The notes under the pieces: model-generated | What the model was told of the DNA's origin: nothing | Seen by the model: the letters and a program-made list of their open reading frames with translations, nothing else | Database searches by the model: none | Source: Smaragdicoccus niigatensis DSM 44881 = NBRC 103563 | GTDB lineage: Bacteria; Actinomycetota; Actinomycetes; Mycobacteriales; Mycobacteriaceae | Length of the DNA stretch: 64,000 bases | Assembly (NCBI RefSeq): GCF_000380645.1 | Contig: NZ_AQXZ01000011.1 | Span: 1-64,000 of the forward strand | Reading direction: 5' to 3' | Part shown: one piece after another, positions 29,115-38,494 of the stretch | How the letters are laid out: the number at the start of each line of letters is the position of its first letter | Numbering within the stretch: the first letter of the stretch is position 1 | Made by a program: the position numbers and the translations under genes

Positions 29115-30014
29115 CTACTGAGTCTTGGCCGGCACGACCGCACCCGGCACGACTTCCGCCGGACCGTCCGCGGTGAGACCAGCAGACTGCCGCTCGCGGT
29201 ATTCCTCGAGCGCGACCTGACCGCGCACGGCGGCCTTGATCTGGTCGATGTTCTCGCGCACGAGGTCGGAGATGAGTTCGTCGGTACGGGGGTCGTCGAG
29301 GACGCCGACGATCATCCGGTAAACGGTGTCGGCGACCAGACGAATGATGTCGTCATGAAACGGCACGTACCGGAACCTGCTGGTCAGCGAGTCTTTCTTG
29401 ACGATCTCGATGATCATCTTGTCGATCTCGTCCCGGTTCTCCTGCAAGGCGGCCACGATGTTTGTCGTGTAGTGGCCTTCCTTCAACACGTCGCCGACTT
29501 CGTCGAGAACCGCAACCGTGATGGGTCGCTTGATGGCATCGACGACCACTACGGTCCCGCGAGTCACGAGCGTCTCCACGAACTGCGCACCGAAAGCGCG
29601 ATTGATTGCGCGAGCGAGGCGGGCGAGAACGACGACGATGCGGAGGGCCCGGAACGGCTGCAGCGCCGGACTCGTCAGCACGATCGCGGGGATCATGCCG
29701 ATGATGTCGAGGAAGTTGATGAGCGGAAACTTCCACGACCATTTGGCGAGATGCCACCGACGCAGGAAGTCCAGCGCGAACACACCACAGATCGCGAGGT
29801 CGAGGTAGAGCAACGTGTCGAGCGTTCCGGGACTGACTTTTCCCCACGTCATCCAGACCAGCAGCACCACGGAGATGACCGCGAGCGCGAGCAGTGCGAA
29901 GTCGATGATGGGCACTTTGCCGCGCTGTGCGTGTTCTTTCGCGGGGACTTCCGTTGCGCTCGGCACGTTGAAGGTGCGCCGCGCGGCCTCATGCGGGAAC
30001 TTGATCTCGCCCAT
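29115..30014 (-). CDS. Voltage-sensor-like four-helix membrane protein
   Basis: A 299-residue protein with four membrane segments in residues about 38-145: [53 protein letters not shown] and [17 protein letters not shown]. The last has regularly spaced arginines like an S4 voltage-sensor helix. No pore helix or selectivity filter follows; instead a long helical, charged cytoplasmic tail ([28 protein letters not shown]...). It is annotated in relatives as an ion-transporter-like protein. It may be a lone voltage sensor or a regulator of another channel. Physiological role unknown. Confidence 0.75.
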   Translation of the reverse strand: MGEIKFPHEAARRTFNVPSATEVPAKEHAQRGKVPIIDFALLALAVISVVLLVWMTWGKVSPGTLDTLLYLDLAICGVFALDFLRRWHLAKWSWKFPLINFLDIIGMIPAIVLTSPALQPFRALRIVVVLARLARAINRAFGAQFVETLVTRGTVVVVDAIKRPITVAVLDEVGDVLKEGHYTTNIVAALQENRDEIDKMIIEIVKKDSLTSRFRYVPFHDDIIRLVADTVYRMIVGVLDDPRTDELISDLVRENIDQIKAAVRGQVALEEYRERQSAGLTADGPAEVVPGAVVPAKTQ

Positions 30015-30092
30015 AGGTTCTATTCACGCAAACCCGCTGCAGCCGTGGGTTGCTTTTTCCGCATTGCCTGCGCCGGGTGTAAACTGCGGCCT

Positions 30093-30137
30093 GTGCAGCG
30101 GGCATTCCTTCTTCTTGGCTGCCGCGGCGGGGTCTGA
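30093..30137 (+). CDS. leuA leader peptide (14 residues)
   Basis: A 14-codon frame, GTG start, reading VQRAFLLLGCRGGV and ending with TGA at 30135-30137. Three successive leucine codons are all CTT, a rare choice in this GC-rich genome, which is the mark of a ribosome-stalling attenuation peptide. It ends three bases before a hairpin (30141-30180) and 76 bases before leuA. Leucine leader peptides upstream of leuA have been described in actinobacteria (comparative work on leucine attenuation in the group). Confidence 0.78.
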   Translation: MQRAFLLLGCRGGV

Positions 30138-30140
30138 TCC

Positions 30141-30180
30141 AGACCGGCTTCCCGTCGCGGAGTCTTTGGTGCGCCGGTCT
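30141..30180 (+). promoter_or_regulatory. leuA attenuator hairpin
   Basis: Arms AGACCGGC (30141-30148) and GCCGGTCT (30173-30180) pair perfectly over 8 bases around a 24-base loop. It begins three bases after the leader-peptide stop. There is no long T tract (TTAGAATC follows), so it may act on translation or with alternative folds rather than as a simple terminator. Stalling of a ribosome at the CTT codons would change its folding and so link leuA expression to leucyl-tRNA supply. Confidence 0.6.
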
Positions 30181-30183
30181 TAG

Positions 30184-32010
<1,827 letters not shown>

Positions 32011-32043
32011 TCCTGGAACGGGTTGGGCTTGCCTAGAGGCGCC

Positions 32044-32088
32044 AGACTGCAGGAAGTTGATCGCCCAGCGGCAAGTTTCCTGCAGTCT
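32044..32088. repeat. Perfect 12-bp inverted repeat after leuA
   Basis: AGACTGCAGGAA (32044-32055) and TTCCTGCAGTCT (32077-32088) are perfect complements with a 21-base loop, 33 bases after the leuA stop. No T tract follows. It may protect the leuA mRNA 3' end or be a protein-binding site; the proper terminator lies about 85 bases further on. Confidence 0.55.
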
Positions 32089-32170
32089 CAGGGGTCATTG
32101 TCGATCGACAAGGTAACGCCGCGCTGAGGGCGGAGAATCCTGTCAGATCGGCTGCAACCCAGAACACGAG

Positions 32171-32199
32171 AAGGGCGTCGACATAATGTCGACGCCCTT
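32171..32199. terminator. Bidirectional intrinsic terminator between leuA and NlpC/P60 gene
   Basis: AAGGGCGTCGACA-TAA-TGTCGACGCCCTT forms a perfect 13-bp stem with a 3-base loop, flanked by T-rich sequence (TTTCTT) on the + strand; the A-rich left arm gives T residues on the other strand. It can end both leuA (+) and the convergent NlpC/P60 gene (-). Confidence 0.88.
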
Positions 32200-32232
32200 T
32201 CTTCGTTTATTCAGTTATTCAAAAGCTGGTGG

Positions 32233-32772
32233 TCACCAGTAGCGGACCGCACCGTCGACCTGCATGTCCGACATCGGCTCGATGATGACACCGACACCCT
32301 CGGTCGCAGCGTGGATGATCATCCCGTTTCCGATGTACAGACCAACGTGTCCGCCACCGTTCATGACGATGATGTCACCGGGCTGCAGCGCATCCAGAGC
32401 CACGGCCTTGCCGCCGGCCCACTGCGCGTCGCTGGTACGCGGGGTCGAGATACCGACCTGAGCGTGCGACCACATGACCAGACCCGAGCAATCGAACGCA
32501 CCCGGCGTCGTCCCGCCCCAGACGTAAGCCGAGCCAAGCTGACCCAATGCAGCGTTGACGATCTGCTGACCAACCGGGATCGGCTTGACCCACATGTAAG
32601 CGGCAGCGTCATCAGCGTGCGAGTTCTTCTCCACAGTCCACGTCGCGGCCTTCACCTCAGGCGTGGCACCGAACTGAGCTGATGCGATACCGGCCGGAAC
32701 CAGGGCTGCAGCAGCCGCGACGCTCGCAATGAGAGCGGTTCGGGTAACTCGTTTCTTAGCGGCAATAGCCAT
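32233..32772 (-). CDS. Secreted NlpC/P60 peptidoglycan peptidase
   Basis: A 179-residue exported enzyme. The signal peptide runs from MAIAAKKRVTRTALIASVAAAAALVPAGIASA with cleavage after ASA (about residue 32). The NlpC/P60 domain has the catalytic triad: Cys in GAFDCSGLVMWSH, His in GGHVGLYIGNG and the polar third residue in IIHAATEGV. It would cut between D-Glu and diaminopimelate in the wall. It is expressed alone; the 342 bases upstream hold repeated motifs that could be regulator sites. Confidence 0.93.
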   Translation of the reverse strand: MAIAAKKRVTRTALIASVAAAAALVPAGIASAQFGATPEVKAATWTVEKNSHADDAAAYMWVKPIPVGQQIVNAALGQLGSAYVWGGTTPGAFDCSGLVMWSHAQVGISTPRTSDAQWAGGKAVALDALQPGDIIVMNGGGHVGLYIGNGMIIHAATEGVGVIIEPMSDMQVDGAVRYW

Positions 32773-33114
32773 TGAAATTCAATTTCCTAACGTGTTGTGG
32801 AATCGGATTTTTTATTTCCGATCCGCAATTCGAGATAAACCGTACCCCGGAGTAACTATGCGTTGTCAATTAGTGGCCTGGGTTACAAGATGGCCCCTGA
32901 GCTGCTGTTTCAGCAGGTGACCCCTACTTTTGGATATACTTTCGTAGGGGTCGTTGAATAACGCATCGTGATGGGCGTCGCACTCCCGGCCAGAAAATCG
33001 GACATCAAATTCGGGCATTAATGGCCTGGGTCACACAGACCTACTCCACATCGTTCGCAGACCCGTGATCGTGACCCTGCCCCGCATCCGAGGAGCAGGC
33101 GATAACCTTGCCCA
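32773..33114. other. 342-base intergenic region with hairpins and a repeated 20-base motif
   Basis: No gene found. It carries the divergent promoters of the NlpC/P60 gene (-) and murT (+). Seen: a direct repeat, CAATTAGTGGCCTGGGTTACA (32867-32887) and CATTAATGGCCTGGGTCACA (33016-33035), about 17 of 20 bases alike; a CTGCTG-TTT-CAGCAG hairpin at 32902-32916; and GACCCCTAC/GTAGGGGTC arms at 32919-32927 and 32944-32952. It is more AT-rich than its surroundings. The repeats may bind a cell-wall regulator such as MtrA; that is a guess from the gene type. Confidence 0.55.
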
Positions 33115-34377
33115 ATGCGGAAGAAACGGCAGAAACGGTTCACAGTGCGCGGCCGCACCGCGCTCGCTTCGGCCAAAGCCGCAGCCTGGGCGTCACGCAA
33201 GACGGGACGCGGCGCGGGAGCCATGATCGGCGGCCTCATCGCCCTCAAGGTCGACAAATCGATCATGGCGCAGCTTGGTCGCGACCGTAAGTCCGTGCTC
33301 ATCACCGGAACGAATGGCAAGTCGACAACGACCCGCATGGCTGCGGCGGCACTCGCGAAGCTCGACTCGGTCGCCACCCAGCAGGACGGCGCCAACATGG
33401 ACGCCGGCATCGTGGCTGCACTGACCGCGCACCGCGATGCACCGCTCGCCGCGATCGAGGTCGATGAGCTGCACCTCCCCCATGTCGCCGACGAACTGTC
33501 GCCGGCCGCGATGGTGCTCCTCAATCTGAGCCGCGACCAGTTGGACCGCGTCGGCGAGATCAACATGATCGAACGAAAGCTGCGCGAAGGGCTCCAGCGG
33601 CACCCCGATGCCGTGATCGTCGCCAACTGCGACGACATCCTGGTCACCTCGGCTGCGTACGACAACCCGAATGTCGTGTGGGTGGCAGCCGGAAGTGGAT
33701 GGGCGCTCGACTCGGTGAGCTGCCCGCGTTCAGGTGAGCCGATCGTCCGCGACGGCGAGCACTGGTACAGCACGGGTGCCGACTTCAAGCGTCCGACGCC
33801 GGACTGGCGCATCGACGACAACAACCTCTATGGCCCGAACGGCCTCGTTCTCCCGATGAAGCTGGGCCTGCCCGGCAAGGCGAACCGCGGAAACGCGGCC
33901 CAGGCCGTTGCGGCCGCCGTCGCGATGGGCGTCCTGGCGGCCGATGCGGTCAAGGGCGTCGAATCAGTCAGCGAGATCGCCGGGCGCTACAGCACGATTC
34001 AGGTCGGCGACCACCACTCCGTGCGCATGCTGCTCGCGAAGAACCCCGCGGGCTGGCAGGAAGCACTGTCGATGGTCGACCATGACGCCTCCGGTCTCGT
34101 CATCGCGGTCAACGGCCAGGTCCCGGACGGCGAAGACCTCTCGTGGCTGTGGGACGTGCACTTCGAGCACTTCCATGGGGTCCAGGTCGTCGCGTCCGGT
34201 GAGCGCGGCACCGACCTCGCTGTCCGTCTTACTTATGCGGACGTCGACCACACGCTTGTCGCCGACCCGATGAAGGCGATCCTCACCTGCCCTCCGGGCA
34301 AGGTCGAAGTACTCGCGAACTACACCGCGTTCCGCGATCTCAATACGGCTCTGGCGAAGGGTGCGCGCAATGGGTGA
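33115..34377 (+). CDS. murT: Lipid II isoglutaminyl synthase, MurT subunit
   Basis: A 420-residue Mur-ligase-like enzyme that, with GatD, amidates the D-Glu of lipid II. Seen: the P-loop VLITGTNGKSTTTRM (about residues 61-75), EVDELHLPHVADELSPAAMVLLNLSRDQLDR, and NRGNAAQAVAAA. The C-terminal MurT-specific domain (DUF1727-type) ends in ANYTAFRDLN. In firmicute MurT a four-cysteine zinc ribbon sits in the middle domain; here the matching region (SCPRSGEPIVRDGEHW) keeps only one cysteine. The last eight bases overlap gatD. Confidence 0.95.
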   Translation: MRKKRQKRFTVRGRTALASAKAAAWASRKTGRGAGAMIGGLIALKVDKSIMAQLGRDRKSVLITGTNGKSTTTRMAAAALAKLDSVATQQDGANMDAGIVAALTAHRDAPLAAIEVDELHLPHVADELSPAAMVLLNLSRDQLDRVGEINMIERKLREGLQRHPDAVIVANCDDILVTSAAYDNPNVVWVAAGSGWALDSVSCPRSGEPIVRDGEHWYSTGADFKRPTPDWRIDDNNLYGPNGLVLPMKLGLPGKANRGNAAQAVAAAVAMGVLAADAVKGVESVSEIAGRYSTIQVGDHHSVRMLLAKNPAGWQEALSMVDHDASGLVIAVNGQVPDGEDLSWLWDVHFEHFHGVQVVASGERGTDLAVRLTYADVDHTLVADPMKAILTCPPGKVEVLANYTAFRDLNTALAKGARNG

Positions 34378-35092
34378 ATCGACCGTACGCATCGGACTCG
34401 TCCTGCCGGATGTCATGGGGACCTACGGCGACGGCGGAAACGCCGTCATCCTGCGCCGGCGCCTCGCGATGCGCGGCTATGACGCCGAGATCGTCGAGAT
34501 CACGCTCGACATGCCGGTTCCGGAGTCGCTCGACATCTACACCCTCGGCGGTGCCGAGGACTACGCGCAACGTCTCGCCACCCGCCACCTGCTGACCTAC
34601 CCGGGACTGCAGAAGGCCGCCGCTAACGGGGCACCGGTTCTCGCGATCTGCGCAGCCATCCAGGTGCTCGGCCACTGGTACGAGACCTCGGCCGGCGAGA
34701 AAGTCGAAGGCATCAGCCTCTTCGATGTCACGACGTCGCCGCAGGAGAAGCGTTCGATCGGCGAGATCTCGATTGAACCGATAGTCGAAGGCTTGACCGA
34801 GCCCCTGGTCGGATTCGAGAACCACCGCGGCGGCACGACCCTGGGCCCTGACGCCCGCGGACTGGGGCGTGTACTCCACGGCACTGGGAACGGAGTCGGC
34901 GACGGCCTCGAGGGCGTCGTCCAGGGATCTGTCTATGGCACCTATATGCACGGTCCGGCACTCGCCCGGAACCCGCAGCTGGCCGACCTGCTCATCATGC
35001 GTGCGATCGGCGCCGATTCACTCGAGCCGCTGAACCTCCCCGAGGTCGAGCAGCTTCGGCGGGAGCGATTGGCCGCGGCCGCGAAGGGTTGA
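34370..35092 (+). CDS. gatD: Lipid II isoglutaminyl synthase, glutamine amidotransferase subunit GatD
   Basis: A 240-residue class I (CobB/CobQ-type) glutaminase that supplies ammonia to MurT. LVLPDVMGTYGDGGNAV is the GatD start; the nucleophile is the cysteine in VLAICAAIQVLGHWYE and the catalytic His lies in FENHRGGT; the C-terminal half has GSVYGTYMHGPALARN. It starts inside murT (8-base overlap), so the two subunits are made together. Cytoplasmic face of the membrane, acting on lipid II. Confidence 0.95.
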   Translation: MGESTVRIGLVLPDVMGTYGDGGNAVILRRRLAMRGYDAEIVEITLDMPVPESLDIYTLGGAEDYAQRLATRHLLTYPGLQKAAANGAPVLAICAAIQVLGHWYETSAGEKVEGISLFDVTTSPQEKRSIGEISIEPIVEGLTEPLVGFENHRGGTTLGPDARGLGRVLHGTGNGVGDGLEGVVQGSVYGTYMHGPALARNPQLADLLIMRAIGADSLEPLNLPEVEQLRRERLAAAAKG

Positions 35093-35258
35093 CCGCCGGT
35101 CAAACGACTGTCATTCAATCAATGGAATTAGCCTTTTCGAAAAGATCAACTCGGACAAACCGATTAAATCGGCGTGCGCGAAATTTACGCTTCAATTAAG
35201 TCGCTCACCATTTCCGGCGATCGGCGAAAGTTCGGCCACGACTTCCTTGAGGAGCACT

Positions 35259-35579
35259 ATGAAAAGGAAGCTTTTGCTTGTCGTACCCAGCTTGGCTGCG
35301 GCAACATTCTTGAGTCTTTCAGTTCCCGGCACAGCTTTGGCTGACGTCAGCGGCGGTGGCGGCGGGCACTTCTCCGGCAGCTTTGGCGGCTTCTCCGGCA
35401 GCTTCGGCGGCGGCGGAGGTGCGCACTTCGGCGGCGGAAGCGCAGGTGGCGGCGCCGGAGGCGGGTTCAACTTCAGCGGCGGCGGCTTCAGCGGAGGTTT
35501 CCACGCGGGTGGCGGAGGCGGTACCTCGGGCGGCGGAGGCGGCTTCGGCTTCGGCTTCTTTGCCGGCGGCGGCAGCTAG
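35259..35579 (+). CDS. Small secreted glycine-rich protein
   Basis: A 106-residue protein. A clear signal peptide (MKRKLLLVVPSLAAATFLSLSVPGTALA) is followed by a low-complexity chain of Gly, Ser, Phe and Ala (GGGGHFSGSFGGFSGSFGGG...), about half glycine. GAGGAG five bases before ATG 35259 sets the start; a strong terminator follows the stop, so it is a single-gene unit with good expression signals. Such chains can be adhesive or structural in the wall or matrix; no enzymatic motif. Function unknown. Confidence 0.82.
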   Translation: MKRKLLLVVPSLAAATFLSLSVPGTALADVSGGGGGHFSGSFGGFSGSFGGGGGAHFGGGSAGGGAGGGFNFSGGGFSGGFHAGGGGGTSGGGGGFGFGFFAGGGS

Positions 35580-35593
35580 TCAGTTACAGAAAA

Positions 35594-35648
35594 CCAGCGG
35601 CGAATTACTTGACGACATTTGTTGTCGAGTAATTCGCCGCTGGCTTTT
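35594..35648 (+). terminator. Strong intrinsic terminator of the glycine-rich protein gene
   Basis: A 20-bp stem, CCAGCGGCGAATTACTTGAC (35594-35613) with its complement at 35624-35643 (one G-T wobble), 10-base loop, then CTTTTT. It directly follows the stop at 35579 and may also serve the convergent DUF805 gene. Confidence 0.9.
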
Positions 35649-35692
35649 TAGAATTCGACGATCGTTCGGTCGTTCGAATAACTACTGAATGA

Positions 35693-36301
35693 TCAGTAGT
35701 AACCGCCTGGTGCGCCCACAACGCGGTCGTACTTGGCCCCTTCGGGCTTGCTGGGCAGGCACAGAAGAACCAGCAGCGCGATCCACCCTACGAAGATTGC
35801 AAGGATCAGAAGGAGCAGCCACGCGCTGAACCCTGCGTCGTGAAGCCGTCGAGCACCAAGGGCAAGACCCGGGACAAGAACGCCAAGCGCAAAGACGAAC
35901 CCAACAAGGGCCAGGAGGGCGTACAACGCTGTCGAGCCGGCCAGACTGGCAGCTCCTTCGAGGACGTTCAAGACAATTGAAACCAGAAAGTATGCGAGAG
36001 CCGGCCACCAGTACTCACCGCGGCTGGCACGACCGTCGAAGCGGGCGTATTTCTGGAACATCCGCTTGATCGCATCGACGGCGCCGATCCCGTACCAAGG
36101 TAGATCGAGGGTGCCCGGGTCACCCTGCTGGGGGTTGAACTGCGGCTGGAAACCGCCGCCGTACTGCGGGGCTCCATATTGCGGGGCGCCGTACTGCTGC
36201 GGCGGGAACGGCTGCGGCGGAGGTGGAGCACCCCATGGCTGCGGGTTGAACTGCTGATTCGGGTCCTGGCCGGGTCCAGGCGGAGGCGGAGGAAAGCTCA
36301 T
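35693..36301 (-). CDS. DUF805 membrane protein with proline/glutamine-rich N-terminus
   Basis: About 202 residues. The first 65 are Pro/Gln/Gly/Tyr-rich (PPQQYGAPQYGAPQYGGGFQPQFNPQQ), an unordered cytoplasmic tail; then a DUF805 core: FDGRASRGEYWWPALAYFLVSIVLNVLEG, further hydrophobic segments and the conserved GARRLHDAGFSAWLLLL. The tail is typical of actinobacterial membrane proteins that may interact with the growth or division machinery. ATG 36301 (MSFPPPPPG) is preferred over an upstream GTG at 36316; neither has a good ribosome-binding site. Exact role unknown. Confidence 0.88.
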   Translation of the reverse strand: MSFPPPPPGPGQDPNQQFNPQPWGAPPPPQPFPPQQYGAPQYGAPQYGGGFQPQFNPQQGDPGTLDLPWYGIGAVDAIKRMFQKYARFDGRASRGEYWWPALAYFLVSIVLNVLEGAASLAGSTALYALLALVGFVFALGVLVPGLALGARRLHDAGFSAWLLLLILAIFVGWIALLVLLCLPSKPEGAKYDRVVGAPGGYY

Positions 36302-36487
36302 ACGGACAATTCTCACTCTGCCAAGTCAGGATTGCGCGCTGAATGACCTTGTTCCCTCCCCTAGCGCTGGCAGGACGCCTTCGCCTGATGTGGTGGAGGG
36401 GTCATCTCAAACAGCCAGGAACTGACCGACCAACGACCTGCACATGATTGCCAACATTCGATTGTGCCGACGCAGGCTCCTGCTGGC

Positions 36488-36874
36488 TCACCTCGACCGA
36501 GCAAGCCCGGATGATCGAATGTTTCCGTATGGGTCGACCTGAACGACCGCTCGGTGCTCTCCACCTTGGTTCTCCACGATCAGCCAGACGATGCCCCACA
36601 GAAGGCAGGTGAAGACAGTCAAAATCGCATGAATGATGTGGTTCACAGGCCTGCCGTACACCACGACCGCCTGAAATCGCGTATGCGCCTCGATCCGCCC
36701 GCCTCTCGAAACAGCCATCATGAGCGCATTGTTGAGCCTCTCGGCGCGTTCATCGTCCGAAATGACCGGACGCGGCTGCGCTTCCGGAGCCCATGCGGAG
36801 CCATCCCAAAACCGCATTCCACCGGATCCGCCGGGGTCTGGAAACCATCCAGCCGGCGCGGAAGAAGGATTCAT
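36488..36874 (-). CDS. DUF2510-domain small membrane protein
   Basis: A 128-residue protein with an N-terminal DUF2510 motif (PAGWFPDPGGSGGMRFWDGSAWAPEAQP, the W-P-D-P...G-x-x-R-x-W-D-G-x-x-W pattern), a charged middle and one hydrophobic segment (VNHIIHAILTVFTCLLWGIVWLIV). DUF2510 domains sit at the cytoplasmic end of many actinobacterial membrane proteins. The 186 bases between it and the DUF805 gene show no gene or clear signal. Function unknown. Confidence 0.85.
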   Translation of the reverse strand: MNPSSAPAGWFPDPGGSGGMRFWDGSAWAPEAQPRPVISDDERAERLNNALMMAVSRGGRIEAHTRFQAVVVYGRPVNHIIHAILTVFTCLLWGIVWLIVENQGGEHRAVVQVDPYGNIRSSGLARSR

Positions 36875-36953
36875 GAGGTCATTTCCATGTAGCGGATCTT
36901 ATGGCCCTGAAACGGCGGTGAAAGCGCTATAGGCCAGCACGTTACTTACGGAC

Positions 36954-37562
36954 TTAAAGGGTGCGTCGCCCCGACAACGCCCGGCCCAAGGTCATCTCGT
37001 CCGCGAACTCGAGATCGCCGCCCATCGGGATTCCGGACGCAATGCGGGACACCGTCAGACCGGGGAACGGCCGCAGCGTGCGAAGTAGGTACGTGGCCGT
37101 CGCTTCACCCTCGGTGTTCGGATTCGTCGCGATGATGACCTCGGAGACTTCGGTGCCATCCTCGACTGAGCCGACCCGCTTCAGCAGTTCCCGAATTCGT
37201 AGCTGATCGGGTCCCACGCCGCGCAGCGGATCGAGCGCGCCGCCGAGCACGTGGTAGCGCCCGCGAAATTCGCGCGTGCGCTCAACGGCCTGGACGTCCT
37301 TCGGTTCCTCGACGACACAGATCGCCGTGAGGTCGCGTCGGGGATCAGAGCAGATTCGGCACTTCTCCTCCGCAGCGACCGTGCCACAGATGATGCAGTA
37401 CTGAATCCCGTCTCGGATACGCTGCAGCGCCCCCTGCAGCCGTCCGATGTCCCCCGACGGGACGGACAGCAGGTGGAACGCGATGCGCTGAGCGCTCTTC
37501 GGGCCGACGCCCGGCAGCTTGCCGAGTTCATCGATCAGATCCTGAACGGGACCTTCGTACAA
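36954..37562 (-). CDS. recR: Recombination mediator RecR
   Basis: A 202-residue RecR that, with RecF and RecO, loads RecA at gaps. Seen: helix-hairpin-helix [20 protein letters not shown], a four-cysteine zinc finger ([18 protein letters not shown]), and a Toprim domain starting [14 protein letters not shown] and ending with [18 protein letters not shown]. It lies 20 bases downstream of the ybaB gene in the common ybaB-recR operon. Confidence 0.97.
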   Translation of the reverse strand: MYEGPVQDLIDELGKLPGVGPKSAQRIAFHLLSVPSGDIGRLQGALQRIRDGIQYCIICGTVAAEEKCRICSDPRRDLTAICVVEEPKDVQAVERTREFRGRYHVLGGALDPLRGVGPDQLRIRELLKRVGSVEDGTEVSEVIIATNPNTEGEATATYLLRTLRPFPGLTVSRIASGIPMGGDLEFADEMTLGRALSGRRTL

Positions 37563-37582
37563 CGTGAGTTCCTACAAACGGA

Positions 37583-37930
37583 TTAGAAGGGAAGCCCGGG
37601 GATGCCGCTGCCGCCCAGGCCACCCGCGAGCGGACCGAGCTTCTGGGCCGTCAGTTCCTGGGCCTTGTTTCCGGCATCGGCGATGGCACCGATGACGAGG
37701 TCCTGCAGCGTCTCGACGTCCTCCGGGTCGACGACCTTCGGGTCGATGGTGAGGGCGACGAGTTCGCCGCTGCCCTTGACGGTGGCCTTGACCAGACCAC
37801 CGCCGGCCTCGCCTTCGATCTCCGCTTCGGCGAGCTCGGCCTGCATGGCCATCAGCTGCTGCTGCATCTGCTGAGCCTGAGCCAAGAGCTGACCCATGTC
37901 CGGCATTCCTGGCATTCCTCCTGGCTGCAT
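37583..37930 (-). CDS. YbaB/EbfC nucleoid-associated protein
   Basis: A 115-residue DNA-binding protein: a Met/Gln/Gly-rich start ([40 protein letters not shown]) followed by the YbaB fold with [50 protein letters not shown]. It forms tweezer-like dimers on DNA. Genomes across bacteria pair it with recR, as here. RBS-like GGAGG precedes ATG 37930. Confidence 0.95.
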   Translation of the reverse strand: MQPGGMPGMPDMGQLLAQAQQMQQQLMAMQAELAEAEIEGEAGGGLVKATVKGSGELVALTIDPKVVDPEDVETLQDLVIGAIADAGNKAQELTAQKLGPLAGGLGGSGIPGLPF

Positions 37931-37939
37931 GGAGGTAAC

Positions 37940-38374
37940 CTACGCCAGTTCCGTGGCCAAGTTGCTGAGCAACTCCGCCTGGATCTTCTTGAGTCCGAGC
38001 GGCGCGAACGTCTTCTCGAAGAAGCCGCCGATGCCGCCGGCACCGGTCCATTCGGTCGTGGTGGTGACCTTCGAACCCGCACCCGCCGGCTCGACCGTGT
38101 AGGTCGTGACGAGCGAGGAGTTCGAGTCCTTCTCGGTGACAGTGTTGCCCGAAACGCTCACAACAGCGTTGATGTTGCGCGAACGGCTCTCGGTCGCCTG
38201 GAGAATCCACTCGGCGACGGTGCCGTCGCCCTGGCCGCCGGAGACGACCTTGTACTCCTTGAAGTGACCCGTCAGGATGCGCGGACGCACGGTCTCGTAG
38301 TCCGCAAGCGCGGCGAGCGCCTTGTCCGGAGCCACGGGAATGTCAATTGAACTGCTAGCACTCACTTTGCCCAT
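37940..38374 (-). CDS. SRPBCC-family (polyketide cyclase/START-like) protein
   Basis: A 144-residue START-like fold: SASSSIDIPVAPDKALAALADYETVRPRIL at the start, then alternating strands and the long C-terminal helix FFEKTFAPLGLKKIQAELLSNLATELA that closes a hydrophobic pocket. In M. tuberculosis a similar gene (Rv3718c) lies at the same place beside ybaB-recR. Likely binds a lipid or small hydrophobic ligand; no enzyme activity can be assigned. It ends nine bases before the ybaB start, so a three-gene operon is likely. Confidence 0.88.
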   Translation of the reverse strand: MGKVSASSSIDIPVAPDKALAALADYETVRPRILTGHFKEYKVVSGGQGDGTVAEWILQATESRSRNINAVVSVSGNTVTEKDSNSSLVTTYTVEPAGAGSKVTTTTEWTGAGGIGGFFEKTFAPLGLKKIQAELLSNLATELA

Positions 38375-38494
38375 TCTCTGAGACTACCGCCCGTCACGAA
38401 TCGGCCTCTTCGCTTGACTGGGATGACAAGTCCCATTACTTTGTCAATTAGAAGGACAAATGACGCCTCCACGTCTGTCACTGAGGAGACATCG

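Noticed and set aside
32773-33114. c-di-AMP (ydaO) riboswitch upstream of a cell-wall peptidase
   Set aside because: Searched by eye because such genes often carry one; hairpins are present but the conserved ydaO sequence blocks are not. The 102-base gap before the M23 gene also lacks them.
35343-35576. GGC-rich tandem repeat in the glycine-rich gene
   Set aside because: The repetition follows the Gly-rich protein and has no fixed repeat unit; it is coding low complexity, not a DNA satellite.
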